Part shown: positions 1-4,973 of the stretch, in pieces
Position numbering within the stretch: the stretch's first letter is position 1
Layout: every line of letters begins with the position of its first letter
Origin: Candidatus Parcubacteria bacterium
GTDB taxonomy: Bacteria; Patescibacteriota; Minisyncoccia; Phycocordibacterales; PALSA-1337
Length of the DNA: 6,924 nucleotides
Reading direction: 5' to 3'
Assembly (NCBI GenBank): GCA_023264475.1
Contig: JAHFMA010000009.1
Coordinates: 6,088-13,011, forward strand
Notes under the pieces: model-generated
What the model was told of the DNA's origin: nothing
Databases searched by the model: none
What the model saw: the letters and a program-made list of their open reading frames with translations, nothing else
Translations under genes and position numbers: made by a program

Positions 1-53
1 ACGTTTACGTTGTCTGCAAGTCTAACCCTCGCCATAAGCAGCGCCAAGGCTAA
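1..53 (+). CDS. rpmJ: Ribosomal protein bL36, 3' end only (partial)
   Basis: The frame starting at base 3 reads VYVVCKSNPRHKQRQG and then TAA (51-53). This is the highly characteristic C-terminus of bL36, a tiny zinc-binding protein of the large ribosomal subunit. The visible Cys and the His of PRHKQ are the last two of the four usual zinc ligands; the first CxxC pair lies off the left edge. There are five residues between Cys and His, as in the CxxNPRH-type variants, rather than four as in CKNPKH types. The stop is 8 bp before the uS13 start, so it is the upstream neighbour in the same operon (rpmJ-rpsM is a standard order). The piece is too short for ordinary ORF calling but the motif leaves little doubt. 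Confidence 0.93.
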   Translation, partial: VYVVCKSNPRHKQRQG

Positions 54-61
54 ATATTTCA

Positions 62-442
62 ATGCGTATCCTAGGTATCACCCTCCCAGACAACAAGAGA
101 ATGGACATCGCGCTCACCGCGATCTACGGCATCGGCCGTTCGCGCGCCCGCCACATCCTCCTCGAGACCAAGGTCGGCCCCGGGCTCAAGCCCAAGGAGC
201 TCACGGTCGAGCAGGAGAACGCGGTCCGCAAGCTCGTCGAGAGCCACAAGATCGAGGGCAACCTCAAGCGCGAAGTCGCGGCCAACGTCAAGCGCCTCAA
301 AGACATCAAGGCCTATCGCGGCTCGAGGCACGCCCGTCATCTCCCGACCCGCGGCCAGCGCACCAAGACCAACTCCCGCACAGTCCGCGGCAACGTCCGT
401 AAGACCATGGGATCCGGTCGCCGTAAGGAAGAGAAGACATAA
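62..442 (+). CDS. rpsM: Small subunit ribosomal protein uS13
   Basis: The protein is 126 aa. uS13 sits in the head of the 30S subunit, contacts 16S rRNA and P-site tRNA, and forms bridges to the 50S. The N-terminus (RILGITLPDNKRMDIALTAI, residues 2-21) matches the family opening ARIAGI..P..K....ALT.IYG.G. The IYGIGRSRA helix-hairpin-helix-like segment follows (21-29). The signature YRGSRHARHLPTRGQRTKTN spans residues 85-104. The basic tail (to 126) is slightly longer than in E. coli (118 aa). ATG at 62 is chosen because it gives the exact family N-terminus and lies 8 bp after the bL36 stop. There is no clear SD; an AAGG at 46-49 is about 12 nt from the ATG and lies inside rpmJ. Stop TAA; the next gene begins 9 bp later, so co-transcription is expected. 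Confidence 0.97.
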   Translation: MRILGITLPDNKRMDIALTAIYGIGRSRARHILLETKVGPGLKPKELTVEQENAVRKLVESHKIEGNLKREVAANVKRLKDIKAYRGSRHARHLPTRGQRTKTNSRTVRGNVRKTMGSGRRKEEKT

Positions 443-451
443 TTTCATAAC

Positions 452-883
452 ATGGGAAAGAAACGAATCGTAACAACTGAAGGAGCAGAGGGAACAGGCG
501 AGGCCAAGGCCAAGCAGCTTGTTTCTGCCAAGAAGCGCGTCGATGCCGGCATCCTATTCGTGCAATCTACTTACAACAACACCAAGCTCCTCGTCACGGA
601 CAAGAGCGGCAATGCCCTCATGTGGGGATCGTCCGGTGGCGCAGGCTTCCGCGGCGCCAAGAAGGGCACGCCCTTCGCAGCTGCCAAGGTCGGCGAGACC
701 CTCGCACTCAAAGCCGCGAACATCGGCATGAAGGAGGTGGACGTCGTCGTGAAGGGCGTCGGCTCCGGCCGTGAATCTGCCATCCGCGGCTTCATCTCCA
801 AGGGCATCAACATCACTTCCATCAAGGACAAGACGCCGATCCCGTTCAATGGACCCAAGCCTAAGAAGCCTCGCCGCGTCTAA
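452..883 (+). CDS. rpsK: Small subunit ribosomal protein uS11
   Basis: The protein is 143 aa. uS11 lies on the 30S platform near the mRNA exit, the E site and the anti-SD region of 16S rRNA. The core starts at about residue 28 (KKRVDAGILFVQSTYNNT) and includes DKSGNALMWGSSGGAGFRG (50-68), KKGTPFAA (70-77) and VVKGVGSGRESAIRG (99-113), ending TPIPFNGPKPKKPRRV. All are family hallmarks. Before the core is a Lys/Glu-rich extension making the protein about 14 residues longer than E. coli uS11 (129 aa). The usual C-terminal HNG is FNG here (132-134); the Asn-Gly pair, the known site of isoaspartate formation in E. coli, is kept. The start is the only ATG that leaves no overlap with uS13 (9-bp gap). 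No SD precedes it; the gap is TTTCATAAC. Confidence 0.96.
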   Translation: MGKKRIVTTEGAEGTGEAKAKQLVSAKKRVDAGILFVQSTYNNTKLLVTDKSGNALMWGSSGGAGFRGAKKGTPFAAAKVGETLALKAANIGMKEVDVVVKGVGSGRESAIRGFISKGINITSIKDKTPIPFNGPKPKKPRRV

Positions 884-898
884 CCAACAATCACTACC

Positions 899-1504
899 AT
901 GCAAATCGGCCCTCGCTACAAGAAAGCGCGCTATCTCGGAGCCCCAGTCTTCCGCAAGACTCAGACTCAGAAGTTCGCTATGCGCGCCCAAGCCAAGCAG
1001 AAGACGACCAAGCGTCGCCGTGCCAAGAGCGAGTATGGCCAGCAGCTGCTCGAGAAGCAGAAGGCTCGCTATAGCTATGGCGTCTCCGGTGGCCAGTTCA
1101 CCAACTACGTCCGCGCCGCTCTCCAGTCTTCCGGCGACAATGCCAAGAACCTCATCAGCCTTCTTGAATCCCGTCTCGACAACGTCGTCCTCCGCGCAGG
1201 CTTCGCCTTGTCGCGCTCAGCCGCTCGTCAGATGGTCGCTCACGGCCACATCACAGTCAACGGCAAGGCCGTGACCATCCCTTCATTCAAGGTCTCGGTC
1301 GGCGACAAGATCAGCATCCGCGAGAGCTCCAAGAAGAAGCCCCTCTTCGCCAAGCTCGACGAAGAGCTCAAGACCGTGACGGCCCCGGCTTGGCTCGCTG
1401 TCGACCAGGCAGTGCGCGAGATCAAGGTGGCAGGGGAGCCGACCGCAGACACGAACGACCTTTTGTTCGATGTCCGCGCCGTGCTCGAGTTCTACACACG
1501 CTAG
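899..1504 (+). CDS. rpsD: Small subunit ribosomal protein uS4
   Basis: The protein is 201 aa, close to the family norm of about 205. uS4 is a primary 16S rRNA-binding protein that nucleates 30S body assembly and helps form the mRNA entry channel. The N-terminal domain carries GPRYKKARYLG (4-14), a shortened form of the usual GP..K..RR.G opening. The S4 RNA-binding domain covers about 91-141 (SRLDNVVLRAGFALSRSAAR, then HGHITVNGKAV). The C-terminus VLEFYTR matches the typical VIEFYSR end. It has no cysteines, so it is the zinc-free type. The order rpsM-rpsK-rpsD-rpoA is conserved in many bacteria, and in some of them uS4 is the autoregulator of this operon; nothing here proves that. The gap to uS11 is 15 bp (CCAACAATCACTACC-like, no SD). 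The stop TAG is followed by a 50-bp AT-rich spacer. Confidence 0.96.
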   Translation: MQIGPRYKKARYLGAPVFRKTQTQKFAMRAQAKQKTTKRRRAKSEYGQQLLEKQKARYSYGVSGGQFTNYVRAALQSSGDNAKNLISLLESRLDNVVLRAGFALSRSAARQMVAHGHITVNGKAVTIPSFKVSVGDKISIRESSKKKPLFAKLDEELKTVTAPAWLAVDQAVREIKVAGEPTADTNDLLFDVRAVLEFYTR

Positions 1505-1518
1505 ACTTTTCTCTTTTA

Positions 1519-1547
1519 TTGATGTATTATTATCGATTCATTTAACT
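1519..1547 (+). promoter_or_regulatory. Weak candidate promoter upstream of rpoA
   Basis: The 50-bp rpsD-rpoA spacer (1505-1554) is the longest in the operon and sharply AT-rich. TTGATG (1519-1524) could be a -35. A -10-like TTTAAC/TTAACT lies 16-17 bp later (1541-1547), which would place the start at or next to the rpoA ATG (1555), like the better promoters further on. The -10 lacks the usual A at its second position, so this is weak. An alternative -10, TATTAT (1525-1530), has no good -35. Read-through from upstream probably supplies most transcription. Confidence 0.25.
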
Positions 1548-1554
1548 ACACATT

Positions 1555-2529
1555 ATGACACACGACATCCTCACTCCGTCCAAGCCGAAAGTCGTCCATG
1601 AGGACGGCACAAGCGGCGTCTACGAGATAGACGGCCTCTATCCTGGCTACGGCCATACTCTCGGCAACTCCCTCCGCCGCATCATCCTCTCGTCCCTCCC
1701 GGGCGCGGCCGTGACCCGTGTCAAGATCACCGGCGCCGAGCATGAATTCTCGACTGTGAACGGCGTCAAAGAGGACGTCATCACCATCCTCCTCAATCTC
1801 AAGAAGCTGCGCATCCGCCTCAACACCGACGAGCCTCAGACCTTGACCCTCAAGAAGAAGGGCGTCGCCGAGCTCACCGCCAAGGACATCGAGGCACCCG
1901 GCCAATCTGAGATCCTCAATCCGGACCTCCATATCGCCAGCCTCACCGACAAGGGCGCCGACCTCGAGATCGAGATGGTCGTCGAGAAGGGCTTGGGCTA
2001 CGTCTCCAAGGAGTCCATCCACAAGGACCGCGTGGAGATCGGCCAGATCACTCTCGATGCCGCCTTCACTCCGATCCGCAAGGCCAACTACGAAGTCGAG
2101 AACATGCGCGTCGGGGAGCGCACTGACTTCAACCGCCTGCGCCTCTCTATCGAGACCGACGGCACCATCACCCCGCACGAAGCCATGGAGCGCTCCATCA
2201 CGATCATGATCGAACAGCTCAAGTCTATCGTCGGCTTCGTCGAGAAGGAGATCCCGGCTCCGGAGGCTTCCGCCCCGGCCGCTGAGGCTTCCAAGGCCGC
2301 CGACAAGGCCGAGAAGGAGATGGACACCGAGCTCCTCAAGACCCGCATCGACGCTCTCGACTTCTCGTCCCGCACCGTCAAGGCTCTGACCAATGCCAAC
2401 ATCCGCACGCTGGGAGGCTTGGCCAGGAAGAAAGAGTCCGACATCATGGATGTCGACGGTCTCGGCGCCAAGGGCATGCAGGAGATCAAGAAGCTCCTCG
2501 CTCAGCACGGCATCGCTCTCAAGCAGTAA
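1555..2529 (+). CDS. rpoA: DNA-directed RNA polymerase subunit alpha
   Basis: The protein is 324 aa (E. coli 329). Alpha dimerises to scaffold assembly of beta and beta', and its C-terminal domain touches UP-element DNA and activators. The N-terminal domain (about 1-230) carries GYGHTLGNSLRRIILSSLPG (31-50), the alpha dimerisation signature, and an insert domain (about 55-175). A flexible Ala/Pro/Glu/Lys-rich linker (about 232-257) leads to a C-terminal helix-hairpin-helix domain (about 258-322) with LDFSSRTVKAL and DGLGAKGMQEIKKLL. By alignment Arg273 matches E. coli R265, Gly304 matches G296 and Lys306 matches K298, all DNA-contact positions. N268 and N294 are replaced by Lys276 and Gly302. 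ATG at 1555 gives the family N-terminus (xPSKPKVVxE). No SD. bL17 follows after 30 bp, the usual partner. Confidence 0.97.
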   Translation: MTHDILTPSKPKVVHEDGTSGVYEIDGLYPGYGHTLGNSLRRIILSSLPGAAVTRVKITGAEHEFSTVNGVKEDVITILLNLKKLRIRLNTDEPQTLTLKKKGVAELTAKDIEAPGQSEILNPDLHIASLTDKGADLEIEMVVEKGLGYVSKESIHKDRVEIGQITLDAAFTPIRKANYEVENMRVGERTDFNRLRLSIETDGTITPHEAMERSITIMIEQLKSIVGFVEKEIPAPEASAPAAEASKAADKAEKEMDTELLKTRIDALDFSSRTVKALTNANIRTLGGLARKKESDIMDVDGLGAKGMQEIKKLLAQHGIALKQ

Positions 2530-2559
2530 TCAATCTTTTAGACCAGCACCACTACCACC

Positions 2560-2910
2560 ATGCGCCACCACTCGAACACAAGGAAATTCGGCAGGGAAAA
2601 GACTCAGCGTCACGCTCTGATGCGTTCCTTGGCGCGCAACCTCATCCGCGATAGCCGCATCAAGACCACGACCGCCAAGGCCAAGGAGCTCCGCCCGTAC
2701 GTGGAGAAGCTCGTCACCAAGGCCAAGGTCGCGACAGTCGCCGGCCGCCGCCTCGTCAATTCCCGCCTGATGGGAGATGTCGAGACCAAGAAGCTCTTCG
2801 ACGAGATCGCGCCGAAGTACAAGGACCGCAAGGGTGGGTACATCCGCATCGTCCGCTTGCCCAAGCGCGACCTTGACGGCAGCCCGATGTCTCTGATTGA
2901 ATTCGTCTAA
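2560..2910 (+). CDS. rplQ: Large subunit ribosomal protein bL17
   Basis: The protein is 116 aa, within the normal 115-130 range. bL17 lies near the peptide exit tunnel on the 50S. The N-terminus MRHHSNTRKFGREKTQRHAL is close to the family signature MRH....KLGR...HR.A, with Phe in place of Leu. RSLARNLIRDSRIKTTTAKAKELRP (about 22-46), the core helix with the I.TT..KAKE...VEKL motif, follows. The C-terminus GGYIRIVRLPKRDLDGSPMS (92-111) matches the usual GGYTRI.K...R.GD.A.M. strand. It directly follows rpoA, the near-universal bacterial order. The 30-bp leader is A/C-rich, ending CAGCACCACTACCACC before ATG, with no SD. Stop TAA; the next ATG is only 5 bp away. Confidence 0.96.
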   Translation: MRHHSNTRKFGREKTQRHALMRSLARNLIRDSRIKTTTAKAKELRPYVEKLVTKAKVATVAGRRLVNSRLMGDVETKKLFDEIAPKYKDRKGGYIRIVRLPKRDLDGSPMSLIEFV

Positions 2911-2915
2911 ATAAT

Positions 2916-3260
2916 ATGAAACACGTCATCGACGCACAAGGAAAGAAGATCGGACGCATCGCCAGCGCTGCTGCGGCGGTCTTGATCGGCAAGCACTCGA
3001 CCTCTTTCGCCAAGAACAAGGTCTTCGACGGCAAAGTCGAGATCGTGAACGCCGCCAAGGCCGAAGTGAGCGCCAAGAAGAAGGTCGGCGACGTCTACGT
3101 CACCTATACCGGCTTCCGCGGCGGCCTCAACAAGGAGTCTCTCGGCCATCTCATCGAGCGCCGCGGCATGAAGGAAGTCCTCCGCCGTGCCGTCTACCGC
3201 ATGCTCCCGCCGAACAAGCTCCGCGACCAGCGCATCAAGAACCTATCAGTCACCGAATAA
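2916..3260 (+). CDS. rplM: Large subunit ribosomal protein uL13 (short form)
   Basis: The protein is 114 aa. uL13 is an early-assembly 50S protein binding 23S rRNA. The start MKHVIDAQGKKIGRIAS aligns with the WYVVDATGKTLGRLA segment that follows about 14 extra residues in E. coli. IGKHSTSF (24-31), VEIVNAAKAEVSAKK (41-55), YVTYTGFRGGL (61-71) and RRAVYRMLPPNKLRDQRIKNL (90-110) follow the family order. It is shorter than the E. coli protein (142 aa) at both ends, lacking the N-terminal arm and about 20 C-terminal residues. This is the intact reading frame, not a frameshift: the stop is 1 bp before the uS9 start. In the C-terminal signature the usual Gly after MLP.. is replaced (LRDQR). The rplM-rpsI pair is conserved in bacteria; here it is joined to the alpha operon. 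Confidence 0.95.
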   Translation: MKHVIDAQGKKIGRIASAAAAVLIGKHSTSFAKNKVFDGKVEIVNAAKAEVSAKKKVGDVYVTYTGFRGGLNKESLGHLIERRGMKEVLRRAVYRMLPPNKLRDQRIKNLSVTE

Positions 3261-3261
3261 C

Positions 3262-3672
3262 ATGACCACCGCCAAGACCACAGAGAAATATTTCGAAGCC
3301 GTCGGCCGCCGCAAGACCGCTATCGCCCGTGTCCGCCTCTTCCCGGCCAAGGCCACTTCTTTCAAGCTGAACGACCGCACTCTCGAGGGCTATTTCCCGA
3401 CCAAAGAGATGCAGATCACGGCCATGGAGGCTTTCGCTACCGCCAAGCCAGCCGAGCAGTTCATGGTCTCCGCCAAGCTCTCCGGCGGCGGCATCGCCGC
3501 TCAGTCCGAGGCTCTCCGCCATGGCATCGCTCGCGCTCTCATGGTCTATGACCTCCAGCTCCGCGCCAAGCTCAAGAAAGCCGGCTTCATCAAGCGCGAT
3601 GCCCGCGCCAAGGAACGCCGTAAATTCGGCTTCAAGAAGGCTCGCAAGTCACCGCAGTGGAGCAAGCGTTAA
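3262..3672 (+). CDS. rpsI: Small subunit ribosomal protein uS9
   Basis: The protein is 136 aa (E. coli 130). uS9 lies in the 30S head, and its C-terminal Lys-Arg reaches P-site tRNA. It shows YFEAVGRRKTAIARVRLFP (10-28), an N-terminal strand with the standard GRRK.A.ARV motif. The family signature GGGIAAQSEALRHGIARAL (75-93) has the invariant Gly-Gly-Gly, Gln and Arg-His-Gly. DARAKERRKFGFKKARKSPQ and the terminal SKR close it. The frame is open upstream to another ATG at 3187, but that would overlap most of the uL13 C-terminus and add an unrelated Ser/Arg-rich sequence. ATG at 3262, 1 bp after the uL13 stop, gives the family length. This is the last gene of the operon; a strong hairpin follows 27 bp later. 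Confidence 0.96.
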   Translation: MTTAKTTEKYFEAVGRRKTAIARVRLFPAKATSFKLNDRTLEGYFPTKEMQITAMEAFATAKPAEQFMVSAKLSGGGIAAQSEALRHGIARALMVYDLQLRAKLKKAGFIKRDARAKERRKFGFKKARKSPQWSKR

Positions 3673-3699
3673 GCATCCTCAGGATATATTTTCCTCAGC

Positions 3700-3731
3700 A
3701 ACGAAAGGGCTCCTGCAGGAGCCCTTTCGTT
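3700..3731. terminator. Bidirectional intrinsic terminator ending the ribosomal operon
   Basis: The 32 bases are a perfect palindrome: every base of the left half pairs with the right half around the centre CTG|CAG. A GC core (GGGCTCC / GGAGCCC with a TGCA loop) is flanked by AACGAAA on the left and TTTCGTT on the right. That is the A-tract/stem/T-tract layout of a factor-independent terminator working on either strand. The U-tract is broken by CG, so it may be less than fully efficient. It lies 27 bp after uS9 and 9 bp before the grpE -35, cleanly separating the two units. No minus-strand gene is visible in the window to use it in the other direction. Confidence 0.85.
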
Positions 3732-3740
3732 ATGATACCC

Positions 3741-3768
3741 TTGCCAGTTTACGGGGCTCCGTTATACT
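3741..3768 (+). promoter_or_regulatory. Sigma70-type promoter of grpE, predicted leaderless
   Basis: TTGCCA (3741-3746, 5/6 to TTGACA), a 16-bp spacer, then TATACT (3763-3768, 5/6 to TATAAT). The nominal start is about 3775, only about 3 nt before the grpE ATG at 3778, so the mRNA would be leaderless or nearly so. There is no SD in the intervening AACACAC. No CIRCE-like inverted repeat overlaps it. Position after a terminator and before an ATG strongly supports it; the exact start is inferred from standard spacing. Confidence 0.75.
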
Positions 3769-3777
3769 TGAACACAC

Positions 3778-4353
3778 ATGACCCACTACAAAGGCGATGA
3801 CATCGAGGAGAGCGATATTGTCCAGGAGAATCTGGACGATTCCGTCGTGGCCGAAGAGAATGCCGCCGAAGCTGTGAAGAAGCTCCGCGCCCAGCTCAAG
3901 CAGTGCGAAGCCGACAGATTGGAATACCTCACCGGCTGGCAGCGCGCCAAAGCCGACCTCATCAATGCCAGGAAGAGGGACGAGGCTGACCGCGCCGATT
4001 TCATCAAGTTCGCCAACGAGCGCCTGATCGAGAGCCTCATTCCGGTCCTTGAGAGCTTCGATCTGGCCATGGGCAACAAAGCCGCTTGGGAGAAGGCCGA
4101 CAAGAACTGGCGCATCGGAGTCGAATACATATACTCTCAGCTCAAGAAATCCTTGAATGATAGCGGCCTCGTCGAGATCGACCCCATCGGCATGGCCTTC
4201 GACCACAATCGCGATGAAGCTGCAGAATATGTGCCGGTAGATTCCGAGAAGGACCACCACAAGGTCATCGCCGTGGTGCAGAAAGGCTATTCATTGAACG
4301 GCAAAAGCCTCCGCCCGCCCAAGGTCAAAGTCGGGGAATTCAAAAAAGCCTAA
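3778..4353 (+). CDS. grpE: GrpE, nucleotide exchange factor for DnaK
   Basis: The protein is 191 aa (E. coli 197). GrpE is a cytosolic dimer that releases ADP from DnaK. An acidic, probably disordered N-terminus (1-32) is followed by the long coiled-coil helix (about 33-80) with YLTGWQRAKADLINARKR (50-67), matching the family Y.....R..AD..N..KR. A helical bundle region (NERLIESLIPVLESFDLAM, 80-98) precedes the C-terminal beta domain. There, FDHNRDEA (141-148) and KGYSLNGKSLRPPKVKV (169-185) correspond to the GrpE signature F[DN]PxxHEA...KGY.L..R.LR.A.V.V. Two usual positions differ: His/Met is Asp146, and the small residue after LRx is Pro181. The fold should be intact. It sits in the same neighbourhood as dnaK, but about 635 bp upstream. 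It heads a unit with the DUF167 gene and has its own promoter. Confidence 0.95.
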   Translation: MTHYKGDDIEESDIVQENLDDSVVAEENAAEAVKKLRAQLKQCEADRLEYLTGWQRAKADLINARKRDEADRADFIKFANERLIESLIPVLESFDLAMGNKAAWEKADKNWRIGVEYIYSQLKKSLNDSGLVEIDPIGMAFDHNRDEAAEYVPVDSEKDHHKVIAVVQKGYSLNGKSLRPPKVKVGEFKKA

Positions 4354-4362
4354 CGCTTAGCC

Positions 4363-4575
4363 ATGCTCATCAAACTGCGCGTCAAAACTGATGCCAGGAA
4401 GGAGTCGGTCGCCCAGACCTCTGCCGATCACTTCGAGGTCTCTGTCAAAGAGCCAGCGGAGCGCAATGCGGCCAACGACCGCATCCTAGAGATATTCCGG
4501 GCACGTTTCCCCATGAAGGCCATAAGGCTCATCAAAGGCCATCACAGCCCCTCAAAAATCTTGTCAGTAGAATGA
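4363..4575 (+). CDS. DUF167 / YggU-family small protein
   Basis: The protein is 70 aa. It opens with IKLRVKTDARKESV (3-16), continues FEVSVKEPAERNAANDRILE (24-43) and ends IRLIKGHHSPSKIL (54-67). This is the DUF167 layout: a K.V.P.A...S strand, a V.V..PP..G.AN..L turn, and a final I..G..SR.K motif. The usual GKAN is NAAN and the SR before Lys is PS, so it is a divergent, short member (typical length 75-100). The family is widespread in bacteria and eukaryotes and its molecular function is not established. It begins 9 bp after the grpE stop with no SD or promoter of its own, so it is probably co-transcribed with grpE. Its stop is TGA, the only one in the window. The -35 of the next gene lies within its last codons. 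Confidence 0.8.
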   Translation: MLIKLRVKTDARKESVAQTSADHFEVSVKEPAERNAANDRILEIFRARFPMKAIRLIKGHHSPSKILSVE

Positions 4576-4589
4576 TTTTTTGCTATATT
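4561..4589 (+). promoter_or_regulatory. Sigma70-type promoter of the unknown small gene, predicted leaderless
   Basis: TTGTCA (4561-4566, 5/6), a 17-bp spacer, then TATATT (4584-4589, 5/6): the best-spaced promoter in the window. The nominal start is 4596, 2 nt before the ATG at 4598. The -35 overlaps the last five codons of the DUF167 gene. As with grpE, no room remains for an SD. It could also feed dnaK by read-through. Confidence 0.72.
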
Positions 4590-4597
4590 CAGTACCC

Positions 4598-4903
4598 ATG
4601 TTAGCCATCTATCGTCCCCAATATATCGAGAAGATCCTGACCGACGCCGCTGGGCGCCGTTTCCGCGTCATCTTCGCGGTCTCATTCGTGGACGGGGAAG
4701 CACGCGGCCGTATCGTCTCGGCTGAGGAGATCAGGGCTCTGTCTGGCGATATCCTCAAGCCTTATTGCCTGTCAGCTTCTTGCTCTAGATCATCCGCTGA
4801 GAGCGAGATCCTCTCGCCATACTCTCCGATTGCCACGCCTTTTCTATTCTCCTTAGAATTCCTCATCAACAGCCAACCTACTCGCGCGCCTTCTCGCATC
4901 TAG
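4598..4903 (+). CDS. Unknown small protein between grpE and dnaK
   Basis: The product is 101 aa and I do not recognise a family. ATG at 4598 is preferred over an in-frame TTG at 4580 because the latter lies upstream of the promoter's -10 and adds nothing distinctive. The first half (MLAIYRPQYIEKILTDAAGR, then RFRVIFAVSFVDGEARGRIV) looks like a small basic beta-rich fold with third-position G/C bias like its neighbours, so it is likely coding. A Ser/Cys-containing stretch (58-69) follows, and then a hydrophobic C-terminus (SPYSPIATPFLFSLEFLI, 73-90) ending NSQPTRAPSRI. The hydrophobic part is short and interrupted, so I would not call a transmembrane helix. No signal peptide is visible. Codon bias is weaker in the second half. 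The strong promoter and its place beside chaperone genes are the only functional hints. A shorter true product or a non-coding transcript remains possible. Confidence 0.6.
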   Translation: MLAIYRPQYIEKILTDAAGRRFRVIFAVSFVDGEARGRIVSAEEIRALSGDILKPYCLSASCSRSSAESEILSPYSPIATPFLFSLEFLINSQPTRAPSRI

Positions 4904-4916
4904 ATGCCTCGATAGC

Positions 4917-4940
4917 CAGACTTCAGTTTTTTGATGTCTG
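4917..4940. repeat. Imperfect inverted repeat upstream of dnaK
   Basis: CAGACTTCA (4917-4925) and TGATGTCTG (4932-4940) pair at 8 of 9 positions (one T-T mismatch) around a GTTTTT loop. ATTATTATT follows. It may be a weak terminator for the small gene 14 bp upstream, or an operator or RNA structure in the dnaK leader. It does not resemble the CIRCE element (TTAGCACTC-N9-GAGTGCTAA). A separate 12-bp palindrome, GCATCTAGATGC, lies at 4896-4907 over the small gene's stop codon. Confidence 0.4.
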
Positions 4941-4944
4941 ATTA

Positions 4945-4973
4945 TTATTCCTGCCATTCGACTGATCTCTAAT
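4945..4973 (+). promoter_or_regulatory. Weak candidate dnaK promoter
   Basis: The 85-bp AT-rich spacer 4904-4988 should contain any dnaK promoter. TCTAAT (4968-4973, 5/6 to TATAAT but lacking the key A) would start transcription near 4980 and give a leader of about 9 nt. Its -35 position, TTATTC (4945-4950), is poor. TATTAT at 4943-4948 is an alternative -10, also without a good -35. The mismatch to the housekeeping consensus would fit an alternative sigma factor or read-through from 4561; the sequence alone does not decide. Confidence 0.22.

Noticed and set aside
10..402. Plus-strand 130-codon frame overlapping uS13
   Set aside because: Arg/Pro/Gln/His-rich out-of-frame reading of rpsM; no start context and no family resemblance.
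1546..2508. Long 320-codon open frame on the minus strand opposite rpoA
   Set aside because: It mirrors rpoA; GC-rich third-position bias opens antisense frames. The translation is Leu/Asp/Gly/Val-rich shadow sequence with no recognisable motif.
3187..3261. Upstream in-frame ATG extending uS9 by 25 residues
   Set aside because: The extension overlaps the uL13 coding region in another frame and has a Ser/Arg-rich shadow sequence with no uS9 similarity; the start at 3262 gives the family length.
4573..4575. UGA possibly read as glycine, as in some CPR lineages
   Set aside because: The DUF167 protein ends at its normal family position at this TGA, and no in-frame TGA interrupts any other gene here, so standard reading is preferred.
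4896..4907. Perfect 12-bp palindrome GCATCTAGATGC at the end of the small gene
   Set aside because: One or two such palindromes are expected by chance in 7 kb, so on its own it is not called a binding site; mentioned only together with the neighbouring repeat.
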